Source: Alphaproteobacteria bacterium MarineAlpha12_Bin1
GTDB lineage: Bacteria; Pseudomonadota; Alphaproteobacteria; UBA6615
Assembly (NCBI GenBank): GCA_002937505.1
Contig: PTJY01000006.1
Location: 1 to 54,539 of the forward strand
DNA length: 54,539 nucleotides
Direction of reading: 5' to 3'
This document shows, in pieces, positions 26,213-36,432 of the stretch. Under the pieces are notes generated by a model. The model searched no databases. It was given only the letters and a program-made list of their open reading frames with translations, and was not told the DNA's origin. How positions within the stretch are numbered: position 1 is the first letter of the stretch; each line of letters starts with the position of its first letter. The translations under genes and the position numbers were made by a program.

Positions 26213-26848
26213 ATGAACACACTTATACCTATGGTTGTCGAGCAGACGAATCGTGGTGAGCGTTCTTACGATATTTATTCTAGGCTTCTTAAGGAAAGGA
26301 TTATATTTCTCACAGGTCCAATCTTTGATGAAGCGGCCAGCGTTATTTGTGCCCAACTTTTGTTCTTGGAGGCAGAGAATCCTAATAAAGATATTTCTCT
26401 ATATATAAATTCCCCGGGTGGTGTGGTTACCGCTGGACTATCAATCTATGACACAATGCAATACATCAGGCCGGAAGTTACAACTTTATGTATAGGGCAG
26501 GCGGCCTCAATGGGTTCTCTTTTGCTGTGTGCAGGAGCTGAAGGTAAGCGGTTTTCACTGCCTAATTCTAGAATCATGGTTCATCAGCCGTCTGGGGGGT
26601 TTCAAGGCCAAGCAACAGATATTGAAATTCATGCTAAAGAGATTTTATTGCTTCGAGAACGCTTGAATGAGATATATTCTAATCACTCGGGTCAAAAGGT
26701 CTCAGATATTTCAGATGCACTTGAGCGTGATAGGTTTTATACTGCGGAGGAAGCAAAAGATTTTGGCTTAATAGATCAAGTTGTAGTTGAGCGACCAGTT
26801 ATGTCAGATGGTTCGGACGGGGTGGAAAAAGAAGGATCAGTCGATTAG
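26213..26848 (+). CDS. clpP: ATP-dependent Clp protease proteolytic subunit
   Basis: Serine protease subunit forming the tetradecameric chamber that degrades substrates unfolded by ClpX. The triad is S99 in GQAASMGS (95-102), H124 in MVHQPSGG and D173 in ERDRFY, each close to the E. coli positions. ATG at 26213 gives 211 residues and has AGGGG five bases upstream. An open frame continues 18 codons upstream, but that part matches nothing in the family and lacks a ribosome-binding site. clpX follows 138 bases downstream. Confidence 0.96.
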   Translation: MNTLIPMVVEQTNRGERSYDIYSRLLKERIIFLTGPIFDEAASVICAQLLFLEAENPNKDISLYINSPGGVVTAGLSIYDTMQYIRPEVTTLCIGQAASMGSLLLCAGAEGKRFSLPNSRIMVHQPSGGFQGQATDIEIHAKEILLLRERLNEIYSNHSGQKVSDISDALERDRFYTAEEAKDFGLIDQVVVERPVMSDGSDGVEKEGSVD

Positions 26849-26986
26849 TTTTATGTTAATTTTAACAACTATTTGTTGATTCTTTACTGTTAGCTGGTGT
26901 TCAATTAACAAGTTATTCGATTCGGTGTGTCATAATAATAACAATGCGCACGTTAACCTGGAGATCCAAAAGCGGGAATTTTTTTA

Positions 26987-28252
26987 ATGAGTAAGACTGG
27001 AAACAGTGATTCGAAAAATACTCTTTATTGTTCTTTTTGTGGCAAGAGCCAACATGAAGTAAGGAAACTTATTGCTGGTCCTACAGTGTTCATATGCGAC
27101 GAGTGTGTTGAACTTTGTATGGACATTATTAGGGAGGAACATAAATCAACCTTGGTGCAATCACGAGATGGCGTTCCTACTCCCAAGGAAATCTGTCAGG
27201 TTTTGGATGATTATGTTATAGGCCAGAGTGAAGCAAAACGAGTTTTGTCTGTAGCTGTCCATAATCATTATAAACGCTTGAACGCTACTCCTAAAGGAAA
27301 TGACGTTGAGATTGCGAAATCTAATATTTTGTTAGTTGGTCCTACAGGATGTGGAAAGACTTTACTTGCGCAGACACTTGCACGAATTCTGGACGTTCCT
27401 TTTACGATGGCTGATGCCACGACCCTCACGGAGGCTGGTTATGTTGGTGAAGACGTTGAAAACATAATTTTAAAACTTCTGCAGTCTGCTGATTATAACG
27501 TTGAGAGAGCACAAAGAGGAATTGTCTATATTGATGAGGTGGATAAAATAAGTAGGAAATCTGATAATCCCTCTATAACCCGTGATGTATCGGGGGAAGG
27601 TGTTCAGCAAGCTTTATTGAAAATTATGGAGGGAACAATAGCTTCTGTGCCTCCACAAGGGGGAAGGAAGCATCCACAGCAAGAATTTTTACAAGTGGAC
27701 ACGACTAATATTTTATTTATCGTGGGCGGAGCTTTCTCAGGTTTAGAAAAAATTATTTCCTCTAGAGGTAAGGATACTTCGATCGGGTTTGGCGCTGATG
27801 TTAGGAGTGCTGATGATAGGCGTACGGGTGATATTTTAAGTGATGTTGAGCCCGAAGACTTATTAAAGTTTGGTTTAATTCCTGAGTTTGTTGGGCGTCT
27901 ACCGGTTATTGCGACGTTAGGCGATCTTGATGAAGAATCATTGGTCGAAATATTGACCACTCCAAAAAACGCGTTGGTCAAACAGTACAAGCGACTTTTC
28001 GACATGGAAAATGTTGATCTTACTTTTTCTGAAGATGCACTAAACTCTGTTGCGAAGAAAGCTATTTTAAGGAAAACAGGAGCGCGTGGATTAAGGTCTA
28101 TTTTAGAAGATATACTTTTGGACACTATGTATGATTTACCTGAATTAACTGGGGTAGGTGAGGTTGTTGTGAATGCCGAGGTTGTCGAAGGCAACGCAGC
28201 GCCTTTGCATATATATGTAGATAAAAGTGAAGATTTAGAAACAATCGCTTGA
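26987..28252 (+). CDS. clpX: ATP-dependent Clp protease ATP-binding subunit ClpX
   Basis: AAA+ unfoldase that recognises tagged proteins and feeds them to ClpP. The zinc-binding domain has C15, C18, C37 and C40. The ATPase has Walker A GPTGCGKT (118-125), pore loop GYVG (151-154) and Walker B with DEVD (183-186). An IGF-type ClpP-docking loop is expected at about 260-270, where SIGFGADV is seen. Length 421 is standard. It lies between clpP and lon as in most alphaproteobacteria. Confidence 0.97.
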   Translation: MSKTGNSDSKNTLYCSFCGKSQHEVRKLIAGPTVFICDECVELCMDIIREEHKSTLVQSRDGVPTPKEICQVLDDYVIGQSEAKRVLSVAVHNHYKRLNATPKGNDVEIAKSNILLVGPTGCGKTLLAQTLARILDVPFTMADATTLTEAGYVGEDVENIILKLLQSADYNVERAQRGIVYIDEVDKISRKSDNPSITRDVSGEGVQQALLKIMEGTIASVPPQGGRKHPQQEFLQVDTTNILFIVGGAFSGLEKIISSRGKDTSIGFGADVRSADDRRTGDILSDVEPEDLLKFGLIPEFVGRLPVIATLGDLDEESLVEILTTPKNALVKQYKRLFDMENVDLTFSEDALNSVAKKAILRKTGARGLRSILEDILLDTMYDLPELTGVGEVVVNAEVVEGNAAPLHIYVDKSEDLETIA

Positions 28253-28276
28253 TTGTCTCTAACTAATTGAAAAATA

Positions 28277-28313
28277 ATTCACCCTTGAATCAATGTTAGT
28301 TTAACACCAAATA
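28277..28313 (+). promoter_or_regulatory. RpoH (sigma-32-type) heat-shock promoter before lon
   Basis: The -35 region at 28277-28289 (ATTCACCCTTGAA) matches the enteric sigma-32 consensus TNTCNCCCTTGAA at all but one fixed position. The -10 region CACCAAATA is at 28305-28313, with a 15-base spacer, within the 13-17 range; six of nine bases match CCCCATTTA. lon starts 100 bases downstream. The consensus is from established knowledge, and the match was judged by eye. Confidence 0.6.
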
Positions 28314-28412
28314 CACCGTGACGATAAAGAGTTATACTTAAGTAATACAGGTTGCATCTGAAGAAACGACATACGAGCGAACTGTCTTAAATAAACCTTG
28401 TTAGGAACTTAA

Positions 28413-30827
28413 ATGTCTGAGCATGCCATAGAAACAATTTACCCAGTGCTACCATTGCGCGATATTGTGGTTTTTCCGCATATGATTGTACCTCTATTTG
28501 TGGGTCGGGATAAATCGGTGCGTGCTCTTGAGGACGTTATGCGAGACGACAAACAGATTTTGCTGTTAACGCAAAAGAGCGCGGCACAAGACGATCCAGA
28601 ATCTAGTGATTTATTTGAAGTCGGTACAATTGGAACTATCTTGCAACTGCTTAAGTTACCTGATGGTACTGTAAAAGTATTAGTGGAAGGCATAGAGCGA
28701 GCAAACGTCATAAAATTCACTGATAATGTGGATTATTTTCAAGCTCATGCAGGAAATTTTGATTCCCCTGAAACTGATGAAAAAGAACTTGCTGCATTAA
28801 GCCGTAGTGTTGTTAGTCAATTTGAACAATACATTAAGCTTAATAGAAAAGTTCCTCCTGAGGTGCTCGTTTCAATAAACCAGATTGAAGAGCCAAGTAA
28901 ATTAGCCGATACAATAGCATCTCATTTAGCTTTAAAAATTTCTGAAAAACAGGAGCTTTTAGAGGCTGATACAGTTTATTCTCGTTTGGAGAAGATACAT
29001 GGCTTTATGGATGGAGAGATTGGCATATTGCAGGTGGAAAAAAGGATTCGTGGACGAGTCAAACGTCAGATGGAGAAAACACAGAGGGAATATTATTTGA
29101 ATGAACAGCTTAAGGCCATACAAAAGGAACTAGGTGAAAGTGAGGATGGTCGAGATGAAGTTCAGGAACTTGAAGACCGTATTGGAAAAACTAAATTCAG
29201 CAAAGAGGCACGAGAGAAGGCTACTCAGGAACTGAAGAAACTGAGAAACATGAGTCCGATGTCAGCTGAGTCTACCGTGGTTCGTAATTACTTAGATTGG
29301 ATGTTAAACATACCATGGAAGAAAAGATCTCGTGTTAGAAAGGATATTGGCGCTGCAGAAGTAATTCTTAATGAAGATCACTATGGTTTAGAGAAAGTTA
29401 AAGAAAGAATCCTTGAATATTTGGCTGTTCAAAAAAGAATGACAAAGATCAAAGGGCCAATTTTATGTTTAGTCGGGCCTCCAGGGGTAGGTAAAACATC
29501 TCTCGGTAAATCTGTTGCAAGAGCAACTGGAAGAAACTTTGTCCGTATGTCTTTGGGTGGCGTTAGAGATGAAGCGGAAATTAGAGGTCATAGAAGAACT
29601 TATATTGGTTCAATGCCTGGTAAGGTTATTCAAGGTATGAAGAAGGCAAAATCATCTAATCCACTGTTTCTTTTGGATGAAATTGATAAACTTGGAGCTG
29701 ATTGGAGGGGTGATCCCTCTTCTGCGCTGTTGGAAGTTCTTGACCCTGAACAAAATCATACATTCCAGGATCATTATTTAGAGGTTGATTATGATCTCTC
29801 CGATGTGATGTTTGTTTGTACCGCTAACACAATGCGAATGCCACAGCCACTGCTTGATCGATTAGAAATCATTCGATTGCCTGGATATACCGAAGATGAA
29901 AAAGTCGCAATTGCAAAAAGACACTTGCTTCCCAAGCAGTTATCTGAGAATGGATTAAAAGAACAAGAGTGGTCTATATCTGATTCCGCTTTGTATGACG
30001 TAATTCGTTATTATACCCGAGAAGCAGGGGTAAGAAATTTAGAGCGTGAGATAGCTAATTTAGCCAGAAAGGCAGTTAAAGAAATAGCAGTTAATAAAGA
30101 AACAAAAGAAGTAAAGGTAACTGTTAGAAATTTAGATAAGTATGCCGGCGTTAGAAAGTATAGATATGGTGAAGCTGAGGAAAATAACTTAGTTGGTGTC
30201 GTTACTGGTTTAGCATGGACAGAAGTTGGTGGTGAATTACTAACGGTTGAGGCCATATTAGTTCCTGGTAAAGGTAAGATGACAATTACCGGGAAATTAG
30301 GCGATGTAATGCAGGAATCAGTGCAAGCGGCTAATGCTTATGTTCGTTCTCGAGCTGTTGAATTCGGAATCGAGCCTCCATTATTTGAAAAGCGTGATAT
30401 TCATGTTCATGTTCCTGAAGGGGCAGTTCCAAAAGATGGACCCTCTGCAGGTGTGGCGATGATAACAGCTATGGTTTCTGTCTTAACAGGGATACCAGTA
30501 AGAAAAGATGTCGCTATGACCGGAGAAATCTCTCTTCGGGGTAGGGTTCTGCCTATTGGTGGTTTGAAAGAAAAATTGCTTGCAGCAGTTCGTGGCGGAA
30601 TCAAATCCGTTATAATACCAAAAGAGAATGAAAAAGATTTAGCGGATATTCCTGATAACATAAAGAAGGGAATTAAAATAATCGTTGCTTCTACAGTAGA
30701 TGAAGTTTTGGAGCATGCATTAACTAGTTCTCTGGTACCAATTGAGTGGAACGAATCGGAAAACGACTCGGCATCAGTTTCCACTTCAGAAGACGATTCA
30801 GATACACAAAGTGTTGTTAGACATTAG
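28413..30827 (+). CDS. lon: ATP-dependent protease La (Lon)
   Basis: Homohexameric AAA+ protease that removes misfolded and short-lived regulatory proteins. The N-terminal substrate-binding domain covers about 1-210, a helical linker follows, Walker A GPPGVGKT is at 355-362 and Walker B DEIDK at 422-426. The protease domain has the Ser-Lys dyad S678 in KDGPSAG and K721 in GGLKEK. Length 804 is standard. AGGA lies upstream of the ATG. A heat-shock-type promoter about 100 bases upstream suggests induction by misfolded protein. Confidence 0.97.
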   Translation: MSEHAIETIYPVLPLRDIVVFPHMIVPLFVGRDKSVRALEDVMRDDKQILLLTQKSAAQDDPESSDLFEVGTIGTILQLLKLPDGTVKVLVEGIERANVIKFTDNVDYFQAHAGNFDSPETDEKELAALSRSVVSQFEQYIKLNRKVPPEVLVSINQIEEPSKLADTIASHLALKISEKQELLEADTVYSRLEKIHGFMDGEIGILQVEKRIRGRVKRQMEKTQREYYLNEQLKAIQKELGESEDGRDEVQELEDRIGKTKFSKEAREKATQELKKLRNMSPMSAESTVVRNYLDWMLNIPWKKRSRVRKDIGAAEVILNEDHYGLEKVKERILEYLAVQKRMTKIKGPILCLVGPPGVGKTSLGKSVARATGRNFVRMSLGGVRDEAEIRGHRRTYIGSMPGKVIQGMKKAKSSNPLFLLDEIDKLGADWRGDPSSALLEVLDPEQNHTFQDHYLEVDYDLSDVMFVCTANTMRMPQPLLDRLEIIRLPGYTEDEKVAIAKRHLLPKQLSENGLKEQEWSISDSALYDVIRYYTREAGVRNLEREIANLARKAVKEIAVNKETKEVKVTVRNLDKYAGVRKYRYGEAEENNLVGVVTGLAWTEVGGELLTVEAILVPGKGKMTITGKLGDVMQESVQAANAYVRSRAVEFGIEPPLFEKRDIHVHVPEGAVPKDGPSAGVAMITAMVSVLTGIPVRKDVAMTGEISLRGRVLPIGGLKEKLLAAVRGGIKSVIIPKENEKDLADIPDNIKKGIKIIVASTVDEVLEHALTSSLVPIEWNESENDSASVSTSEDDSDTQSVVRH

Positions 30828-30851
30828 TTAAATCTTTAATTTCTTACTTTT

Positions 30852-30871
30852 TTTTCGATTCGAATCGAAAA
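30852..30871. repeat. Perfect 20-base palindrome after lon
   Basis: TTTTCGATTC is followed with no spacer by its exact complement, 24 bases after the lon stop. With T before and A after it could form a weak terminator for either strand, or serve as a binding site for a dimeric protein upstream of the hupB promoter. I saw no second copy. Confidence 0.7.
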
Positions 30872-30907
30872 TACTGCAGAAAGCATAGGTTTTCTGGGCT
30901 ATTTTAT

Positions 30908-30937
30908 TTGACGTGAGTGAAAGTCTCCTTTTAGAAT
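30908..30937 (+). promoter_or_regulatory. Sigma-70-type promoter for hupB
   Basis: TTGACG at 30908-30913 and TAGAAT at 30932-30937 match five of six bases each, with an 18-base spacer. Transcription would start near 30944, giving a leader of about 60 bases before the GTG start of the HU gene. Confidence 0.6.
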
Positions 30938-31002
30938 CGTGTTAATTGGAATATTTAGTTAATCTCCAGTTTTTTAAAGAACAATCCCAAAGGGGACCTA
31001 AA

Positions 31003-31275
31003 GTGAACAAAAATGATCTAATATCTTCTGTATCTAGTTCTGCTAGTCTATCAAAAGCTGATGCTACAAAAGCTGTAGACAGTGTTTTTGGGGCGATCAC
31101 AAACTCTTTGCAAGGAGGAGGTGAAGTTCGTCTTGTAGGATTCGGAACATTCTCAGTTGCACAAAGAAAAGCCACAACCGGTCGTAATCCTCGTACCGGT
31201 GAGGCCATACAAATAGCTGCTTCTAAACAACCAAAATTTAAAGCAGGTAAAGCATTAAAAGAAGCGGTAAATTAA
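31003..31275 (+). CDS. hupB: DNA-binding protein HU
   Basis: A 90-residue histone-like protein that binds and bends DNA as a dimer and compacts the nucleoid. The start MNKNDLISSV, the VRLVGFGTFSV strand pair and the DNA-contacting arm with GRNPRTGE are canonical. The GTG at 31003 has AGGGGA upstream and gives the normal family length; an upstream in-frame start would add 19 unrelated residues. It follows lon with its own promoter and is followed by a hairpin terminator. Confidence 0.95.
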   Translation: MNKNDLISSVSSSASLSKADATKAVDSVFGAITNSLQGGGEVRLVGFGTFSVAQRKATTGRNPRTGEAIQIAASKQPKFKAGKALKEAVN

Positions 31276-31295
31276 ATAAAGTTGTATAGATTTTA

Positions 31296-31333
31296 GGTCG
31301 ACTGCTTGTGTGCAGTCGGCCTTGATCATTTTT
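31296..31333 (+). terminator. Likely intrinsic terminator of hupB
   Basis: A ten-base stem with one wobble pair (31296-31305 with 31312-31321) has a six-base loop. A run of five T is at 31329-31333, seven bases after the stem, which is further than ideal. It lies 20 bases after the hupB stop and before two tRNA genes. Confidence 0.55.
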
Positions 31334-31399
31334 CTTGTTTTAACACTTAGTGTGTAGTTTGAGCTAATGTTGTGGTATATTTACTGAGAAGACCTAATC

Positions 31400-31475
31400 G
31401 GGCGATTAGCTCAGCTGGGAGAGCACCTCGTTTACACCGAGGGGGTCGGCGGTTCGATCCCGTCATCGCCCACCA
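31400..31475 (+). tRNA. tRNA-Val (UAC anticodon)
   Basis: The acceptor stem is 31400-31406 with 31465-31471 and the anticodon stem 31426-31430 with 31438-31442. TAC is at 31433-31435, the discriminator is A31472 and CCA is encoded at 31473-31475. It is followed by tRNA-Asp after 72 bases, the common alphaproteobacterial pair before nuoA. Confidence 0.97.
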
Positions 31476-31547
31476 TTTAGTTTAAAATGCAATGTCTTGA
31501 CTCTAGACTGTCTCGGCAGTACTTAGCTGAGGAAGAGTATTTTGTAT

Positions 31548-31624
<77 letters not shown>

Positions 31625-31766
31625 CTAAAAATGCATAAAAGAGTTGAGGCTACGCTTGCATGTAAGACGAACGTCGTGTATGGCTGATCTTAAATTAGAT
31701 TATTATCTATATTTTGAATATCCGTCGGTTGTGTAGACTGCAAAATAAAAATAGCAGGTCTAAAAA

Positions 31767-32132
31767 ATGGAAGAATTACTAGTAGAATATCTACCGATTA
31801 TAATATTTCTTGGCCTTGCTGTGGGACTGTCAGGTGCGATGGTGGCTGCCTCTTTCATTGTGGGCCCGAGTCATCCCGATGTAGAAAAAAATTCACCATA
31901 TGAATGCGGGTTTGAGCCTTTTGATGATGCACGTATGAAATTTGACGTACGTTTTTATTTGGTGGCTATTCTCTTTATTATTTTTGATTTAGAGGTTGCT
32001 TTTCTCTTTCCTTGGGCAATAACATTATCTGATATTGGAGTTCTGGGGTTTTGGTCTATGTTCGTTTTTCTTTTGATACTGACTGTCGGTTTTGTTTATG
32101 AATGGCGGAAAGGTGCCCTAGAATGGGAGTAG
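31767..32132 (+). CDS. nuoA: NADH-quinone oxidoreductase subunit A
   Basis: A 121-residue membrane subunit of respiratory complex I at the joint between membrane and peripheral arms. Three transmembrane helices are visible (about 9-30, 65-85 and 92-112). The loop between the first two carries the family signature, with the conserved cysteine in PYECGFEPF (44-52). It is the first of 14 nuo genes; its promoter should lie in the 142 bases after tRNA-Asp, where I see no strong consensus. Its end overlaps the start of nuoB. Confidence 0.96.
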   Translation: MEELLVEYLPIIIFLGLAVGLSGAMVAASFIVGPSHPDVEKNSPYECGFEPFDDARMKFDVRFYLVAILFIIFDLEVAFLFPWAITLSDIGVLGFWSMFVFLLILTVGFVYEWRKGALEWE

Positions 32133-32677
32133 ATAAAGATACTCGACCATTAGATTTACCAGTTAATATTACTAATAAAGATCAGGATGCGTTGATTAAA
32201 TCAGTAACCGAAGAGTTGACTGATAAAGGGTTTGTTATTGCACAAATGGATAAACTGGTTAATTGGGCCCGAAGTGGTTCCATGTGGCCTATGACCTTTG
32301 GTTTAGCTTGCTGTGCAGTCGAAATGATGCACACTGCAGCATCTAGGTATGACTTAGATCGTTTTGGGGCTGTTTTTCGTCCTAGCCCAAGACAATCAGA
32401 TGTAATGATTGTTGCAGGAACTCTAACGAATAAAATGGCTCCTGCATTGAGAAAGGTTTATGATCAAATGGCTGAGCCTCGCTGGGTTATTTCCATGGGG
32501 TCTTGTGCTAATGGAGGGGGTTATTATCATTATTCGTATTCGGTTGTGAGAGGGTGTGATCGTATTGTTCCAGTTGATATTTATGTGCCTGGATGTCCGC
32601 CTACTGCGGAGGCCCTACTTTACGGCATTATGCAATTACAGAAAAAAATTCGAAGGACTAGCACTATAGCACGTTAG
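32123..32677 (+). CDS. nuoB: NADH-quinone oxidoreductase subunit B
   Basis: Peripheral subunit holding cluster N2, the last iron-sulfur centre before quinone. The ligands are C63 and C64 in [11 protein letters not shown]128 in [11 protein letters not shown] and C158 in [10 protein letters not shown]. The ATG at 32123 gives 184 residues and overlaps nuoA by ten bases; an ATG at 32102 would add seven residues lying wholly inside nuoA and is less likely. The overlap implies coupled translation. Confidence 0.96.
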   Translation: MGVDKDTRPLDLPVNITNKDQDALIKSVTEELTDKGFVIAQMDKLVNWARSGSMWPMTFGLACCAVEMMHTAASRYDLDRFGAVFRPSPRQSDVMIVAGTLTNKMAPALRKVYDQMAEPRWVISMGSCANGGGYYHYSYSVVRGCDRIVPVDIYVPGCPPTAEALLYGIMQLQKKIRRTSTIAR

Positions 32678-32712
32678 AATCACTAATAAAAAATCAACGG
32701 GTAAGTTAAGTT

Positions 32713-33336
32713 ATGGATCAGGCCCTTAAGGATCTAGGCACTTATATTACAACAACTTTTAAAGAAATAGAGAACATTGAGTTTATCTATGATGAGCTTG
32801 TTCTAACTGTCAGTCCACTCAATTTAAATGAACTCCTGCAATTCTTACGAAGCGATACAAATTGCCAATTTAAGGTTCTAATAGATATCTGCGGTGCGGA
32901 TTATCCTCAGAGAGAAAAACGTTTTGAGGTGATTTATAATCTGCTTTCTATGAGCCAAAATCAGCGTGTTAGAGTAAAAGTAATGGTTGATGAGAATACG
33001 CCCGTTCCGACTTCTACAAATATTTATAGCGCTGCTAGTTGGTTTGAACGAGAAGCTTGGGATTTGTATGGAATAGTTTTTTCCGGACACAAAGACCTAA
33101 GGAGGCTACTCACTGATTATGGGTTTGAGGGTCATCCACTCAGAAAGGACTTTCCTTTAACTGGTAGGGTAGAGGTTCGCTATGACGAAACTCAAAAGAG
33201 AGTTGTTTATGATCCTGTTCAGCTTACTCAAGATTTTCGAACATTTGATTTTCTTAGTCCATGGGAAGGTATGAATAGGCAGCTGCCAGGAGATGAAAAG
33301 GCTATTAATGATGATAAACTAACAGAAGATGGTTAA
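32713..33336 (+). CDS. nuoC: NADH-quinone oxidoreductase subunit C
   Basis: A 207-residue peripheral subunit of the Q-module, corresponding to the 30-kDa subunit. The signatures [20 protein letters not shown] (about 116-135) and [12 protein letters not shown] (145-156) are present. It is separate from nuoD, as usual in alphaproteobacteria; in enteric bacteria the two are fused. nuoD begins two bases after its stop. Confidence 0.96.
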   Translation: MDQALKDLGTYITTTFKEIENIEFIYDELVLTVSPLNLNELLQFLRSDTNCQFKVLIDICGADYPQREKRFEVIYNLLSMSQNQRVRVKVMVDENTPVPTSTNIYSAASWFEREAWDLYGIVFSGHKDLRRLLTDYGFEGHPLRKDFPLTGRVEVRYDETQKRVVYDPVQLTQDFRTFDFLSPWEGMNRQLPGDEKAINDDKLTEDG

Positions 33337-33338
33337 TC

Positions 33339-34517
33339 GTGAGTGAAGAACCTATAAAAAACCTAACATTCAACTTTGGTCCCCAGCATCCAGCAGCACA
33401 CGGAGTTTTGCGTTTGGTTTTAGAGATGGATGGTGAGGTGGTTGAACGTGCTGACCCTCACATTGGTTTATTGCATCGTGGCACTGAAAAATTAATTGAA
33501 AATAAGACATACCTGCAGGCTATACCTTATTTTGATAGGTTGGACTATGTATCGCCTATGTGTCAGGAACACGCATTTGCACTGGCTACGGAAAAGTTGA
33601 TGGGCATCAAGGTTCCCGAACGAGGCCAATATATTAGGGTCCTATTTTCGGAAATCACTAGGATACTCAACCATATATTGAATTTAACTACTTATGCTTT
33701 AGATGTTGGTGCTATGACACCTCTTTTGTGGGGCTTTGAGGAGCGTGAGAGATTAATGGAGTTTTATGAAAGAGTGTCAGGTGCAAGATTGCATGCTGCG
33801 TATTTTCGACCGGGTGGAGTACATCAAGATCTGCCTAAGGGATTAATTGAAGATATTTACGAATTTTGTGAGACTTTTCCAAAATTCATTGATGACATGG
33901 AGGAGTTGCTAACTGGTAACCGTATATTTCGTCAACGCACAGTCGACATAGGAGTTATAAATGCTGATGAAGCTCAAGATTGGGGTATGAGCGGCCCTGT
34001 TTTGCGAGCTTCGGGTGTTGCGTGGGACTTACGTAAATCTCAACCATATGACGTCTATGATCGAGTTGATTTTGATGTTCCTGTAGGTAAGACAGGTGAC
34101 TGTTATGCTAGGTATTTAGTTAGAGTCGCTGAAATGAGAGAAAGTCTTCGGATTATAAAACAGTGTCTAAAAGACATACCCGATGGACCAGTTATGTCAC
34201 AAGATCATAAAATAACACCGCCACCTAGATCAGAAATGAAATACTCGATGGAAGCTTTGATACATCATTTCAAACTTTATACTGAAGGTTACCATGTTCC
34301 TATTGGTGAAACGTATACTTCTGTTGAAGCTCCTAAAGGTGAGTTCGGTGTTTATCTTGTCTCTGACGGAAGTAATCGTCCCTACCGCTGTAAAATTCGA
34401 GCTCCAGGATTTGCTTTTATGCAATCAATGGACTTTCTATCTCGTGGCCACATGTTGGCTGATATACCAGCTATTATAGGCAGCCTTGATATTGTTTTCG
34501 GCGAGGTCGATAGATGA
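33339..34517 (+). CDS. nuoD: NADH-quinone oxidoreductase subunit D
   Basis: A 392-residue peripheral subunit (49-kDa type) that forms the quinone pocket with Nuo[15 protein letters not shown] (13-26) contains the conserved quinone-site histidine, and [12 protein letters not shown] (41-52) and the terminal [12 protein letters not shown] are canonical. It starts with GTG two bases after nuoC and overlaps nuoE by four bases (ATGA). Confidence 0.97.
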   Translation: MSEEPIKNLTFNFGPQHPAAHGVLRLVLEMDGEVVERADPHIGLLHRGTEKLIENKTYLQAIPYFDRLDYVSPMCQEHAFALATEKLMGIKVPERGQYIRVLFSEITRILNHILNLTTYALDVGAMTPLLWGFEERERLMEFYERVSGARLHAAYFRPGGVHQDLPKGLIEDIYEFCETFPKFIDDMEELLTGNRIFRQRTVDIGVINADEAQDWGMSGPVLRASGVAWDLRKSQPYDVYDRVDFDVPVGKTGDCYARYLVRVAEMRESLRIIKQCLKDIPDGPVMSQDHKITPPPRSEMKYSMEALIHHFKLYTEGYHVPIGETYTSVEAPKGEFGVYLVSDGSNRPYRCKIRAPGFAFMQSMDFLSRGHMLADIPAIIGSLDIVFGEVDR

Positions 34518-35104
34518 AAAATTTTGATGAATTTGAGTTTACGGAGTCTGGTAAAGAGAAGGTAAAAGAAATCATTTCTTTTTATCCGTCTGGGAGACAG
34601 CAAAGTGCAGTGATTCCTTTATTGGACCTTGCTCAAAACGAATCTGAGGGATGGCTTCCAATGGCTGCTATTGAGCACGTGGCTGATTTGTTAGGAATGG
34701 CAAGAATAAGGGTTTTGGAGGTAGCCAGTTTCTATTCAATGTTTAATTTAGAACCAGTGGGAAAATATTTTGTGCAACTCTGTAGAACGACGCCATGTTG
34801 GTTAAGGGGATCAGAAAGCCTTAAAGAGACAGCCGAGGATATTACTGGTTGTAAGTTAGGTGAGACTAGTAGTGATGGCTTGTTTACTCTTATTGAAGTT
34901 GAATGTTTAGGCGCCTGTTGTAATGCACCTATGGTGCAGATAAATAATGACTATTATGAAGATTTAACCCCAGAGAGCTTTCGTAAAGTTCTTGAGGCAC
35001 TCAAAAGAGGAGAAAAGCCTCCGCCTGGTTCAGTAGTTGGCCGTAAAGGATCTGAGCCGGTTAATGGTGGATTATCATTAAATGCGGATATTGGATCATG
35101 TTGA
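34514..35104 (+). CDS. nuoE: NADH-quinone oxidoreductase subunit E
   Basis: A 196-residue thioredoxin-fold subunit of the NADH-dehydrogenase module with a [2Fe-2S] cluster. The ligands are C90 and C95 in LCRTTPC and C131 and C135 in ECLGACC. A tail of about 35 residues follows the core, a little longer than in enteric homologues. It overlaps nuoD by four bases and nuoF by seven. Confidence 0.96.
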   Translation: MKNFDEFEFTESGKEKVKEIISFYPSGRQQSAVIPLLDLAQNESEGWLPMAAIEHVADLLGMARIRVLEVASFYSMFNLEPVGKYFVQLCRTTPCWLRGSESLKETAEDITGCKLGETSSDGLFTLIEVECLGACCNAPMVQINNDYYEDLTPESFRKVLEALKRGEKPPPGSVVGRKGSEPVNGGLSLNADIGSC

Positions 35105-36414
35105 CTGATAAGGATAGAATCTTCAAAAACCTTTATGGTCGGGATGATTGGAATCTTAAAGGTGCCTTAAAAAGAGGTGTGTGGGATGACACTGCTAAAC
35201 TTTTATCCCTAGGAAGAGAAAAATTAATAGATGAGATTAAAGAATCTGGACTAAGAGGCCGTGGTGGAGCAGGTTTTCCCACTGGCATGAAGTGGTCCTT
35301 CATGCCCAAGGATGATAGTCGTGATGATCGCCCACATTATCTAGTTGTAAACGCGGATGAATCGGAGCCAGGTACATGCAAGGATAGGGAGATTCTGAGA
35401 TATGATCCACATCTTCTTATAGAAGGATGCCTTGTTTCGGGTTTTGCGATGGGAGCAAATGTTGCCTATATTTATATACGTGGTGAATTTTATTCTGAGG
35501 CTTCTCATTTAAGAACTGCGATAGAAGAAGCCTATGAAAGTGGTTATATTGGTAACAACGCATGCGGCTCGGGTTGGAAGTTTGATGTTTATTTGCATAG
35601 AGGGGCAGGAGCTTATATTTGTGGTGAAGAAACTGCCTTACTTGAGAGCCTTGAGGGGAAAAAAGGACAGCCAAGATTAAAGCCACCGTTTCCAGCAGCT
35701 TGTGGATTGTATGGGTGTCCGACCACCGTAAATAATGTCGAAACTATAGCTGTAGCTCCAACCATTATTAGACGCGGCGCATCTTGGTTTAATAGTTTCG
35801 GACGAGAAAATAATACTGGCACTAAGATATTTTCTATATCCGGGCACGTTAATACTCCGTGCAATGTTGAAGAGGTTATGGGTGTTCCTTTACGAGATTT
35901 AATTGATAAACATGCTGGAGGAGTAAAAGGCGGGTGGAATAACTTGTTGGCTGTTATTCCAGGTGGGTCTTCAACTCCTTGTCTTTCAAAAAGCATCTGT
36001 GATGACGTCCTTATGGATTTTGACTCATTGAAGGAACATAATTCAGGCTTAGGAACAGCTGCTGTTATTGTTATGGATAAATCAACCGACATTGTAGAAG
36101 CGATTTCAAGGCTTAGCCACTTTTATAGGCATGAGAGTTGTGGACAATGTACTCCATGTCGCGAAGGAATGGGTTGGGTTTATAGAGTAATGCAAAGATT
36201 GGTTAGTGGTGAGGCTGATGTAAGTGAAATTGATATGTTGTGGGAATTAACAAAACAGATAGAGGGTCATACAATTTGTGCTTTAGCTGATGGCGGTGTG
36301 TGGCCTGTTCAAGGTTTAATTCGACATTTTAGACCTGAGTTAGAAAGAAGAATTATTTCTAGAAAAACCTCTAATAGTAATTTGATATCAAAACCTGAAA
36401 CGCCGGTATTATGA
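35098..36414 (+). CDS. nuoF: NADH-quinone oxidoreductase subunit F
   Basis: A 438-residue subunit that binds NADH and FMN and passes electrons to cluster N3. The nucleotide-binding segment [13 protein letters not shown] is at 51-63, the FMN-contacting NADESEPGT region near 93-101, and the [4Fe-4S] ligands C348, C351 and C354 lie in [11 protein letters not shown], with a fourth cysteine in HTICALADG. Length and order are normal. The start overlaps the end of nuoE. Confidence 0.97.
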   Translation: MLTDKDRIFKNLYGRDDWNLKGALKRGVWDDTAKLLSLGREKLIDEIKESGLRGRGGAGFPTGMKWSFMPKDDSRDDRPHYLVVNADESEPGTCKDREILRYDPHLLIEGCLVSGFAMGANVAYIYIRGEFYSEASHLRTAIEEAYESGYIGNNACGSGWKFDVYLHRGAGAYICGEETALLESLEGKKGQPRLKPPFPAACGLYGCPTTVNNVETIAVAPTIIRRGASWFNSFGRENNTGTKIFSISGHVNTPCNVEEVMGVPLRDLIDKHAGGVKGGWNNLLAVIPGGSSTPCLSKSICDDVLMDFDSLKEHNSGLGTAAVIVMDKSTDIVEAISRLSHFYRHESCGQCTPCREGMGWVYRVMQRLVSGEADVSEIDMLWELTKQIEGHTICALADGGVWPVQGLIRHFRPELERRIISRKTSNSNLISKPETPVL

Positions 36415-36432
36415 CGTTTAGGAGTATTCGTG

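Noticed and set aside
27604-28194. A 196-codon open frame on the minus strand inside clpX
   Set aside because: It lies entirely within a well conserved gene, is very rich in Ser and Asn, matches no family and has no ribosome-binding site. The same holds for long antisense frames in nuoF (35613-36092), coaX (46882-47292) and lon (30407-30784).
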